Source: Phyllobacterium zundukense
Lineage (GTDB): Bacteria; Pseudomonadota; Alphaproteobacteria; Rhizobiales; Rhizobiaceae
Direction: 5' to 3'
Assembly: GCF_025452195.1 (NCBI RefSeq)
Contig: NZ_CP104969.1
Location: 13,501-77,500 of the forward strand
Length of the DNA stretch: 64,000 bases
This document shows, piece after piece, positions 1 to 7,738 of the stretch; positions within the stretch are counted from its first letter, which is position 1; every line of letters starts with the position of its first letter. Below the pieces are notes generated by a model. That model was not told the origin of the DNA. It saw only the letters and a list, made by a program, of their open reading frames with translations, and searched no databases. The position numbers and the translations under genes were made by a program.

Positions 1-41
1 ATGCAGACTATCCGCGAAGCAGCAACTGAAGGGTCACCAAA

Positions 42-797
42 CTAGAGCAGCAGGCCCGCAAGCATATCGCGAGTTGATTGCATCACCGGCAGGTAGGTTG
101 CAACCATTTCATCAACAGTAACCCTCGGCGCCTGCGCACCGACGTTAAGTGCGGCAATGGTGGTTCCACGCATATTGCGTACCGGGATGGCAATCGAACA
201 GAGACCAATCTCCAGTTCCTGATCGATGACGGCATATCCCTGCTCGCGTATCAGTTGCAACTCAGCCATCAAGTCGGGAATCGTCGTTTTTGTATTCGGC
301 GTGTTCGCCTTGCGGTTGCTATTCTCCAGGACGCCCCTCGCATCGCCTTCATTCATTGCGGCGAGCAAGACTCGCCCCATGGACGAGCAATAGGCAGGCA
401 ACCGGCTTCCGGGATTGAGATTGATCGACATGACCCGCTTATGCGATGCCCGGGCGATATAGACGATCTCGTTACCATCGAGGACGGAAGCCGATGCGCT
501 TTCGCCGGTCTTTTCCGACAGTTGATCGAGAAAAGGTTGGAGAAGGCGGGGCAGGGGAGTCGCTGTAAGATAGGAATGACCAAGACGGAGTATTCGCGGC
601 GATAGCGAGAAGAATTTTCCGTCGTAATCGGCATAGCCGAGTTGTGCCAAGGTCAAGAGACAACGTCGGGCGGTTGCACGTTCGAGGCCGGTAATCCTCG
701 AGATATCCGTGATTGAAAGACGCGGATTTGCCGCGTCGAATGCCTCGATTACCGATAGGCCCCTGGCAAAACCACCGATGAAGTCTGTTTCTCGCAT
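42..797 (-). CDS. pcaR: IclR-family transcriptional regulator, PcaR-like
   Basis: A 251-residue regulator with the two-part IclR layout. An N-terminal winged helix-turn-helix (about residues 10-70, with LSITDISRITGLERATARRC) is followed by the IclR effector-binding domain (about 80-250, with GSRLPAYCSSMGRVLLA and IGLCSIAIPVRN). The frame is open further upstream, but IclR homology begins at MRETDFIGG, so I place the start at 797. It is divergent from a CoA-transferase/thiolase operon, the usual position of the beta-ketoadipate activator PcaR. The 120-bp gap holds a sequence like the PcaR/PobR operator. It probably responds to a beta-ketoadipate pathway intermediate; the pca assignment rests on neighbours and family resemblance. 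Confidence 0.85.
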   Translation of the reverse strand: MRETDFIGGFARGLSVIEAFDAANPRLSITDISRITGLERATARRCLLTLAQLGYADYDGKFFSLSPRILRLGHSYLTATPLPRLLQPFLDQLSEKTGESASASVLDGNEIVYIARASHKRVMSINLNPGSRLPAYCSSMGRVLLAAMNEGDARGVLENSNRKANTPNTKTTIPDLMAELQLIREQGYAVIDQELEIGLCSIAIPVRNMRGTTIAALNVGAQAPRVTVDEMVATYLPVMQSTRDMLAGLLL

Positions 798-814
798 GCT
801 CAACCTTAGCACGC

Positions 815-853
815 TTTGTGCGATATACGAACAAAAATCAAATAACGCACAAA
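815..853. promoter_or_regulatory. Putative IclR/PcaR operator between divergent promoters
   Basis: Two perfect 8-bp arms, TTTGTGCG (815-822) and CGCACAAA (846-853), face each other across 23 bp. Read on the minus strand, positions 818-832 give GTTCGTATATCGCAC, which keeps both half-sites of the GTTCG-N5-CGCAC type motif known for PcaR, PcaU and PobR. It lies between the regulator start at 797 and the CoA-transferase start at 920, so it could control both directions. Confidence 0.55.
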
Positions 854-919
854 AGATTTGACCTTCGAACCAATGAAGCACTAATCAAAAGATGGAGAAT
901 TCGAGACAGGGAGAGAAAT

Positions 920-1780
920 GTGGCCCGGATTTGCACGCTTTCCGAAGCGATTGAAGAGAATGTCAGGGACGGCGATTCCATTGCGATGGAGGGCTTCACC
1001 CACCTGATCCCCTATGCGGCCGGGCACGAAATCATCCGGCAGGATCGCAGGGAGCTTTTTCTCATCCGGATGACGCCAGACCTTATCTACGATCAGTTGA
1101 TCGGCGTCGGCGTGGCACGCGGTATGAAATTCTCCTGGGGTGGCAATCCAGGAGTTGGCTCGTTGCACCGTTTTCGCGATGCAGTCGAGAACCAATGGCC
1201 ACGCCCGCTCGAAATCGAGGAGCATTCGCACGCCGCCATGGCAAACGCCTATGAGGCTGGGGCGGCAAACCTGCCATTCGCCATGCTCCGCGGGTATATC
1301 GGCGCGGACCTTGCGAAGGTTAATCCGAACATCAAATCGATTACCTGCCCGTTCACCGGCGAAGTCCTTGCGGCGGTGCCGTCGATTTGACCTGACGTGT
1401 CGATTATCCACGCCCAGCGCGCAGACCGCAAAGGCAACGTGCTGATCGAAGGCATCACCGGCGTCCAAAAAGAAGCTGTCCTTGCAGCCAAGCGCTCGAT
1501 CGTCACGGTCGAAGAAATCGTCGATGAACTCGATCCGCCATCGCCCAATGCAGTGGTTCTGCCAACATGGGCCGTCAGCTCCGTTGTTCATGTACCCGGC
1601 GGTGCGTTTCCGTCCTATGCGCACGGTTATTATCCGCGCTCCAACGCCTTTTACGTTGCCTGGGACAAGATCGCCCGTGACCGCGAAAGTTTCACAGCTT
1701 GGATCAAGGAACATGTTCGTGGCGGAAAGCCCGAAGATTTCGCCCGCCATGTCGGCAAGCGTTCTGCAAAAGCAGCGTAA
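920..1780 (+). pseudogene. pcaI: 3-oxoadipate CoA-transferase subunit A, interrupted by an in-frame TGA
   Basis: Alpha subunit of a class I CoA-transferase of the ~286-residue GctA/IpdA-like type, expected to move CoA from succinyl-CoA to 3-oxoadipate. Translation runs from a GTG at 920 (AGGGAG ribosome site just upstream) through MEGFTHLIPY and SWGGNPGVGS to a TGA at 1388-1390. The same frame then continues without shift as PDVSIIHAQRADRKGNV to the normal end at 1780. One C-to-T change (CGA to TGA) explains the break, since homologues have an arginine-like residue there. Subunit B follows after 11 bp and the thiolase after that. Unless read through or a sequencing error, the enzyme is non-functional. 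The substrate is inferred from pcaF and the IclR regulator. Confidence 0.8.
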
Positions 1781-1791
1781 GGAGTATCGTC

Positions 1792-2565
1792 ATGTCGATT
1801 GAATTTACACCAACAGAGATGATGACGATCGCTGCAGCCCGCGCTTTGACCAATGATGACGTGTGTTTCGTCGGCATCGGCGCGCCATCGGCAGCATGTA
1901 ACGTTGCGCGGCTTACCCACGCGCCGGATATCACACTAATCTACGAAAGCGGCACGATCGGTACCAAACCTGACGTCCTGCCGCTTTCGATCGGCGATGG
2001 TGAACTGTGCGATACCGCCTTGTGCACTGTTTCAGTCCCTGAGATGTTCCGCTACTGGTTGCAGGGTGGACGCATTACCACAGGCTTCCTAGGCGGCGCG
2101 CAGATCGACCGATTCGCCAATCTGAACACGACCGTCGTCGGTGACTATGACAGGCCGAAAGTACGCCTGCCGGGTGGTGGTGGCGCCCCCGAGATCGCCA
2201 GCAATTGCAGCCAGATCTATATAACCATGGCGCTCAACAAGCGGGGTTTCGTCGACCACCTCGACTTCATTACGTCTATGGGGCATGGCGAGGGCGGCGA
2301 TCATCGGGCGCGGCTTGGGATGAAAACCAAGGGTCCGACACGCGTTATCACTGACCTGTGCATATTCGAGCCCGACCCCGCAACCAAGGAATTGACGGTC
2401 GTTTCGAGCCATCCAGGTGTGAGCCGTGCGACGATCGAAGAGAATTGTGGTTGGCCGGTTCGCTTTGCCGAGACAGTCGCGGAAACTCCGGCGCCGACGA
2501 CAACCGAAATCTCCGTGCTCCGCGACATCAACGCCCGCACCAAGAAAGCACATGAGGCCGCCTGA
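1792..2565 (+). CDS. pcaJ: 3-oxoadipate CoA-transferase subunit B
   Basis: Beta subunit (257 residues) of the heterodimeric CoA-transferase. The class I active-site segment is visible as YESGTIG near residue 50, whose glutamate forms the CoA thioester intermediate; glycine-rich RLPGGGGAPEIA follows near residue 125. ATG 1792 is preceded by AAGGAG. The stop overlaps the pcaF start by one base (TGATG), so the genes are translationally coupled. It is intact although its partner subunit is interrupted. It would act in the last steps of aromatic degradation, activating beta-ketoadipate for thiolysis. Related acyl-CoA transferases share this fold, so the exact acid is inferred from the neighbours. 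Confidence 0.8.
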   Translation: MSIEFTPTEMMTIAAARALTNDDVCFVGIGAPSAACNVARLTHAPDITLIYESGTIGTKPDVLPLSIGDGELCDTALCTVSVPEMFRYWLQGGRITTGFLGGAQIDRFANLNTTVVGDYDRPKVRLPGGGGAPEIASNCSQIYITMALNKRGFVDHLDFITSMGHGEGGDHRARLGMKTKGPTRVITDLCIFEPDPATKELTVVSSHPGVSRATIEENCGWPVRFAETVAETPAPTTTEISVLRDINARTKKAHEAA

Positions 2566-3770
2566 TGACCGAAGTTTACATCTGCGATTATATACGCACG
2601 CCCATCGGCCGCTTTGGCGGAGCCCTGGCTTCCGTTCGCGCCGATGATCTTGGCGCGATTCCGTTGAAGACGCTGATCGAACGCAACAAGCGTGTCGATT
2701 GGGAAGCCATCGACGAAGTGATTTACGGTTGCGCCAACCAGGCTGGCGAAGACAATCGCAATGTGGCGCGCATGGCACTGCTGCTCGCCGGGCTTCCAGT
2801 GAGCGTACCCGGAACGACCATGAACCGCCTGTGCGGTTCGGGCATGGATGCCGTCATTACCGCCGCCCGCGCGATCAAGGCTGGCGAAATCGAACTTGCG
2901 ATCGCCGGCGGCGTCGAATCCATGTCTCGTGCTCCTTTTGTAATGCCGAAAGCAGAAGGTGCATTCTCGCGCCATGCGGAAATCCATGACACGACGATCG
3001 GCTGGCGTTTCGTCAATCCGGTTATGCAGGCGCAATATGGCGCCGATTCAATGCCGGAAACCGGTGAGAACGTTGCCGAGGACTTCAATGTATCGCGTGC
3101 AGATCAGGATGCGTTTGCCGTGCGATCCCAGCACAAAGCCGGCGCGGCAATAGCGAACGGTCGCCTTGCCCGTGAAATCACGCCGGTTACGATCCAGCAG
3201 CGAACAGGCGATGCAATCCTTGTTGATCGGGATGAACATCCGCGCCCCCACACCACAATCGAGCAACTGGCGAAACTCCCGACGCCGTTCCGTAAAGGCG
3301 GGTCGGTTACGGCAGGCAATGCGTCTGGCGTCAATGACGGTGCGGCTGCGCTGATTGTCGCTTCCGAAGCCGCCTTGAAGAAATATGGCCTGACGCCCAT
3401 GGCCCGCATCGCCAGTGGTGCAACTGCTGGCGTACCTCCCCGGATCATGGGTGTCGGGCCCATCGCGGCTACGCAAAAACTCTGCGCGCGCCTTGGCGTT
3501 TCGCCGCAAGATTTCGATATCATCGAACTCAACGAGGCGTTTGCCTCGCAGGGACTCGCGACACTTCGCGCGCTCGGCATTGCCGACGATGCCGAGTTCG
3601 TCAATCCGAATGGTGGCGCTATAGCCTTGGGTCATCCACTTGGCATGAGCGGTGCCCGCATAACAGGCACCGCCGCGCTCGAACTCAATCTGCGTGGCGC
3701 GAAACGCGCACTTGCCACCATGTGTATTGGTGTCGGGCAAGGGATTGCCGTGGCACTCGAGAGGGTTTGA
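2565..3770 (+). CDS. pcaF: 3-oxoadipyl-CoA thiolase
   Basis: A full-length (401 residues) thiolase that cleaves 3-oxoadipyl-CoA to succinyl-CoA and acetyl-CoA. The acylated cysteine lies in NRLCGSGMDAV (about residue 90). The C-terminal histidine is in NPNGGAIALGHPLGMSGAR and the second active-site cysteine in ATMCIGVGQG. The start YICDYIRTPIGRFGGALA is typical of PcaF rather than acetoacetyl-CoA thiolases. It is third in the operon after the CoA-transferase subunits, coupled by a one-base overlap. Its end converges with the exopolysaccharide operon, only 23 bp away, with no obvious terminator between. Confidence 0.92.
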   Translation: MTEVYICDYIRTPIGRFGGALASVRADDLGAIPLKTLIERNKRVDWEAIDEVIYGCANQAGEDNRNVARMALLLAGLPVSVPGTTMNRLCGSGMDAVITAARAIKAGEIELAIAGGVESMSRAPFVMPKAEGAFSRHAEIHDTTIGWRFVNPVMQAQYGADSMPETGENVAEDFNVSRADQDAFAVRSQHKAGAAIANGRLAREITPVTIQQRTGDAILVDRDEHPRPHTTIEQLAKLPTPFRKGGSVTAGNASGVNDGAAALIVASEAALKKYGLTPMARIASGATAGVPPRIMGVGPIAATQKLCARLGVSPQDFDIIELNEAFASQGLATLRALGIADDAEFVNPNGGAIALGHPLGMSGARITGTAALELNLRGAKRALATMCIGVGQGIAVALERV

Positions 3771-3793
3771 TCGGACGATTCGGCGCGGGTTTG

Positions 3794-5563
3794 CTACTTG
3801 GATTTGGCTGTACCAGCTTGGCGCGTTTTTTGTGCACGTAGCCGTGCCAGGGTGTTCTCTGCCCATTGCCAATCCGGCGCAAGTTCGGTGCTTCGGACTG
3901 CAGCGTCGATAGCTTTGTCGCGTTGGCCGTTCACCTCGTAGAGTTGCGATCTTAGCATGTAGACTTCCGCGCGTTCACGTGCCTGGAAGAGTGTTTCGAG
4001 CAGGCGATCTGTGGCAATCAGACCCTGTTCCGGATTGGTCTTGCTGCGAACGCGAAGGTTGGCAAGCTTCAGCAGCGGCCAGGTCCATTCGGGCCTCGCA
4101 TCGGACGCACGCACAAACGCTTCAGCAGCATCTTCGATATTGTTCAAAGCTTCATGGCAGCGCCCGAGCAACTGCCAAGCATCGGACGAATCCGGTCGGC
4201 GGGCAATGTATTCGCGCAAGGCATCAATGCAGGGCTCATATTTCTGTTGCCGGAACAGGACCTGCGCGAGCTGATAGTTCCACCAATCGACGCTGCGATC
4301 GAGTTCGATGGCTTTGTGCAGTTGCGCTTCAGCCTCCTCAGGGTGTTCCAGCCGCATCAGGGTCAAGGCCAGTTGATGCCGCGAGCGCGCATTCCATGGC
4401 TCGGAGCTGACCGCACGTTCCGCGTAAATGCGCGCTTCATCGAGCTTCTCACCAAGCCGGGACAATTCGACCGAGACCGTGTGCTGTGCCTCAGGATTGT
4501 CCGGATGTCGGTTTTTCAGCTCTGCAACAAGATCGGGAGGGACGGCTTTGCCGCTATGTGCGGACAACAGTGCCTGGTAGACAGCGCGAACCGGGAAGAT
4601 TGCCGGATCGATGCTGGCAGCTTGTTGTGTTGCGAACGCCAAATCTTCCTTCGACAGAAGCTTCAGCTTGGTGCGAACCACCGAAGCATAGGTGAAGCGC
4701 GGCGTATCGATGGGTGGCTCGATCAAGAAGCGTTCGACGAATTGCGACAGAACAACATCCGGCTGGTAGGCTTCGATCAACTCGCGATCAAATGATTTGC
4801 CGTAGACATAGACGAGCGTGCTGAAACTCTCCTTGAGGAACGGCAACAGGTTGCCGCCAAAGGAATCGCCAAACATTACGCAGCGCGGCAGTGTCGTGTC
4901 CTTGTTGACAAAAACCCTGATCCTTCCGCGGTTCGGAATGCGGTTGTCGAAGGCGAGGCGGCCAGCGGCGCCTTCGATGCGGGCAGACAAAGTGGGCGCC
5001 GAGACAGGTGGTTCGAACTTGATACCCAGATCACCGATATAGGAGACCTCTTCAAATGCCACGCGCGAGCCTTCGACCCGCAGCGGTTCGATGCCACTAT
5101 TTGAAAGGCCTGCGCAAAAGGCCTGATAGCCGATATAAGCCCCAAATCCGCTCCAGTGCGTATCACTTTTCGGATAGGTCAATCCTTGCATTTTCCCCGC
5201 ACGGATCGCCTCAAGAGGATAAATAATTTTCCGTGCGCGCTGCGGACCAAGGGCAGCCATGATCTGGTGGATGGGGCGTTGTTCGGCAATTTCCACCCAG
5301 TCCGGAAGTTGTTCCGAATAAACAAGCTCCTTGTTCGGAGCGACGAACATCAGATGTTGAGCACCGACAGAAGCTACATATTGATCGCGTTCAAGGATCA
5401 GTTTTCGCCAAGCGTCAACACCCTGCTGACCCAGCAAATGACGGCCAGTGATCTGGTCGATAACGCGATTTGAATCATGGTCGAGAAAGATCCAGCCATC
5501 CTTGCCCAGGAGATATTTCTTGCTTTTGTCAGCGCGTGACGTGGAAACGAAATCATCACTCAT
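3794..5563 (-). CDS. AlgX/AlgJ-like SGNH acetyltransferase domain fused to TPR repeats
   Basis: A 589-residue protein. Residues ~15-290 resemble the AlgX/AlgJ/DHHW family of polysaccharide O-acetyltransferases: LLGKDGWIFLDHDSN near the start, KSDTHWSGFGAY (the D-x-H-W pair) near 145 and MFGDSFGGNLLPF (the G-D-S nucleophile) near 230. The second half (~330-585) is a run of tetratricopeptide repeats, for example AEAQLHKAIELDRSVDWWNYQLAQ written in degenerate form several times. No signal peptide is obvious, which is odd for this family. ATG 5563 has GGAGG close by and overlaps the GH16 stop as ATGA. Last gene of the exopolysaccharide operon; probably adds or recognises acetyl groups on the polymer. 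Confidence 0.7.
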   Translation of the reverse strand: MSDDFVSTSRADKSKKYLLGKDGWIFLDHDSNRVIDQITGRHLLGQQGVDAWRKLILERDQYVASVGAQHLMFVAPNKELVYSEQLPDWVEIAEQRPIHQIMAALGPQRARKIIYPLEAIRAGKMQGLTYPKSDTHWSGFGAYIGYQAFCAGLSNSGIEPLRVEGSRVAFEEVSYIGDLGIKFEPPVSAPTLSARIEGAAGRLAFDNRIPNRGRIRVFVNKDTTLPRCVMFGDSFGGNLLPFLKESFSTLVYVYGKSFDRELIEAYQPDVVLSQFVERFLIEPPIDTPRFTYASVVRTKLKLLSKEDLAFATQQAASIDPAIFPVRAVYQALLSAHSGKAVPPDLVAELKNRHPDNPEAQHTVSVELSRLGEKLDEARIYAERAVSSEPWNARSRHQLALTLMRLEHPEEAEAQLHKAIELDRSVDWWNYQLAQVLFRQQKYEPCIDALREYIARRPDSSDAWQLLGRCHEALNNIEDAAEAFVRASDARPEWTWPLLKLANLRVRSKTNPEQGLIATDRLLETLFQARERAEVYMLRSQLYEVNGQRDKAIDAAVRSTELAPDWQWAENTLARLRAQKTRQAGTAKSK

Positions 5564-6399
5564 GAACACCTCCAGAGCGGCACGTCCTGCCACTCGCTGT
5601 TTTGGAATACGCGAATGTTCTTGACCGAGGTCGCCGCGCCATCCACATCGCCGTCATCCTTACCGGCGAAGGACGCGACCGCATTGCTGAACAGAAGCTG
5701 CGCAGGCGTGTGTGCGAAGGTGTTGCCGACCTCGTAAATTTTCCGGTCGTCAAAGAAGAACTGGAACCGATCCTTGCTCCACAGCATGCCATAGCGATGG
5801 AAAGCATCGGCCAGTTTCAAGCGCGGGCGGTAGGTCTTGGACAAAACCTGCCTGTCAGGTAGCCAGCGACGCGCCGTCACTTGAACCGAATTTGGGTACT
5901 TGGCTTCTGCCACGTCGAGCTCAAAGCGGGTATCGCCCTCACTCTCGCGCACGGAGGTAAGCCAGAACGCGTTGTTGACGCCGGGCTCATTGGCGATCTT
6001 CATTTCACACTCGAAATAACCGTAGCATTGGCGAAAATCGCGCGTTCGCACATACCCGCCGCTGAAAGGCCGCTTGTCATTCAGCTTGCCTGTATTGCGG
6101 CCAAGTTTCAATGAAAGCCCGGCACCCGAAATCGCAACATTCCCGGGTATCCGGACGCTCCTTGTCTCTCCGCCGCTGTCACTAACCTTGATCCAGCGTT
6201 GATCGAAGCCGGCATTGTCGGTGAAATCGTCATTGAACGAGAGTTGCCATTTGCCCTGCGCGCGTTGGAGCGGAGCGGGAATATCCGAGCAAAGCGCGCG
6301 AGCAAGTGCAGGCCGCGCCAGCAATCCAGCCGAAGCAATCCCCAAGCCAGCAAGGCTCAGGAAGGAACGTCGGCTGAATTGCGCGCGGCTCCGCGTCAT
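5560..6399 (-). CDS. Glycoside hydrolase family 16, Tat-exported
   Basis: A 279-residue secreted hydrolase. The N-terminus holds a twin-arginine signal (SRRSFLSLAGLG, then ALA before the cleavage point near residue 33). The GH16 catalytic signature ExDxxE is seen as ELDVAEAKYPN (about residues 177-187), giving nucleophile and acid/base glutamates. Rhizobial GH16 enzymes such as ExoK cleave nascent exopolysaccharide to set chain length, so the same role is inferred here. The gene overlaps the pyruvyltransferase stop upstream (ATGA) and the AlgX-like gene downstream (ATGA), so the three are coupled. Confidence 0.85.
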   Translation of the reverse strand: MTRSRAQFSRRSFLSLAGLGIASAGLLARPALARALCSDIPAPLQRAQGKWQLSFNDDFTDNAGFDQRWIKVSDSGGETRSVRIPGNVAISGAGLSLKLGRNTGKLNDKRPFSGGYVRTRDFRQCYGYFECEMKIANEPGVNNAFWLTSVRESEGDTRFELDVAEAKYPNSVQVTARRWLPDRQVLSKTYRPRLKLADAFHRYGMLWSKDRFQFFFDDRKIYEVGNTFAHTPAQLLFSNAVASFAGKDDGDVDGAATSVKNIRVFQNSEWQDVPLWRCS

Positions 6400-7736
6400 A
6401 CGGCCGCCTTGGCTGGAGCTTCCTTGAGGCTGCGCAGACTGGTTTCGAGATTCCAGGCGCGGTTGCGCAGGGTCTCCACCTCTCCAGTCATGAAATCGAT
6501 CTCGCTACGGAACCATGCCACAGCTTCATGGATGTTGTGCGGAACCTGAACCAGATTGGGTACCGAGAGCGGCTTGTCTGCAGGTGCAGCCACAGGCTTT
6601 GGCAGCACGTGGTTCAGCTTGTTCTCGGTCAGGAAGCGATGGTACTCGGCATAGTTCAGGCGATAGATATGCTGGACTTTGGAGAAGTCCGCCTTTTCAA
6701 GCATTTTCTCGAGATTGATCGGAAGATAGTCCTCGATCTCGATCGATGGAATTGCAAACAGCGAGGACAATTCCCGAATACGCGAATCATAGGTGAAGAA
6801 TACCGCCGGAATTCCCTGATGCAGGGCTATGACATTGCCGTGCAGCCGGAAACCAACCATTACATCCACATTTGCAGCTGCGTCGGCCGCCCATTCTTCG
6901 ATATCGAAAAAGGCGCTCATGCGATTGTTGAGCATCTCTTCCGCCTCGGCGTGGCCAAGCAGATTGAACTTGGTGAGGATGGCCTTGATGTTGTCCTGCT
7001 TCTCCTTGCCGGAGGAGAAAATAGCAAGCGTCTCTTCGCGTTCCCCCTGTGAGTATAGTTTACTCGAAGGGCGCTTGGCGACTGCATCGATCAGCGCGCG
7101 CTGCATCCGGTTAGTCTTGGTCGCGTTGCTGGCGTAGTCGGCAGAAAGATATTTATTTAGTGTCAGGCCGACGCGGGCAGTTGCCGGATCGATGGATTTG
7201 ATTGTGATCGAGGGGCGCAAGGAACGGTAGAAGCTCGGGCAGCCGATCACCCGCACATTCTTGATGCCGAGATCGTTGAATATCTCCGCGCTGTAGAAGC
7301 CACGAACGCCAATCGTCTCGCATTTGTCGGCGATGACCTTCCACGCCTCGACGGTACCTTTCGGCACGTTGAGCTTCTTGTATTTTCCGGCCTGTGCGCC
7401 GACGCCGATGGCGACGACCGGGCCTTTCAGCTTCTTGAGCAGTGGTACGACATGGGCGAGATCGACGGTTTCCGTCAGATAGTTCGAACCGCGCACGACC
7501 GTAGCATCATAAGTTCCGTCTTGCGGCCAGAGCTTTTCGTTGCCGGCGTGCGAGAACTGCACGTTCTTGATGTCGTCGTAGGCGAGGGCCTTGAGCGTGG
7601 CGTCATAGACGAGAACGTCGCCTGTGTTGATGCCACCCTTGTTGAAGGCCGCGAGCGGGTCCTCAAACTTCAAATAGGCGGATTTGTTGCCAGGCTTGAC
7701 CGCGGCGCCACCATTCAGAACAAAAAGTTTCTTCAT
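6396..7736 (-). CDS. Polysaccharide pyruvyl transferase family protein
   Basis: A 446-residue protein of the polysaccharide pyruvyltransferase family, which transfers pyruvate from phosphoenolpyruvate as a ketal to sugars. Visible family marks are NTGDVLVYDA and VRGSNYL in the N-terminal half, GVGAQAGKY, the VRGFYSAEIFNDLGI and VRVIGCPSFYRS block, and FRLHGNVIALHQGIPAVFFTYDSR near residues 310-335. The last ~60 residues form a probable coiled-coil tail (EVETLRNRAWNLETSLRSL). A shorter paralogue lies at 13545-14732. It sits two bases after the two-domain glycosyltransferase and is coupled to the GH16 gene. Confidence 0.85.
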   Translation of the reverse strand: MKKLFVLNGGAAVKPGNKSAYLKFEDPLAAFNKGGINTGDVLVYDATLKALAYDDIKNVQFSHAGNEKLWPQDGTYDATVVRGSNYLTETVDLAHVVPLLKKLKGPVVAIGVGAQAGKYKKLNVPKGTVEAWKVIADKCETIGVRGFYSAEIFNDLGIKNVRVIGCPSFYRSLRPSITIKSIDPATARVGLTLNKYLSADYASNATKTNRMQRALIDAVAKRPSSKLYSQGEREETLAIFSSGKEKQDNIKAILTKFNLLGHAEAEEMLNNRMSAFFDIEEWAADAAANVDVMVGFRLHGNVIALHQGIPAVFFTYDSRIRELSSLFAIPSIEIEDYLPINLEKMLEKADFSKVQHIYRLNYAEYHRFLTENKLNHVLPKPVAAPADKPLSVPNLVQVPHNIHEAVAWFRSEIDFMTGEVETLRNRAWNLETSLRSLKEAPAKAAV

Positions 7737-7738
7737 CG

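Noticed and set aside
1388..1390. TGA in pcaI as a selenocysteine codon
   Set aside because: The family has no selenocysteine at this place, the aligned residue is arginine-like, and no SECIS-like hairpin directly follows.
3048..3872. A 274-residue open frame antisense to pcaF
   Set aside because: pcaF is complete and typical on the other strand; the antisense product resembles nothing known to me.
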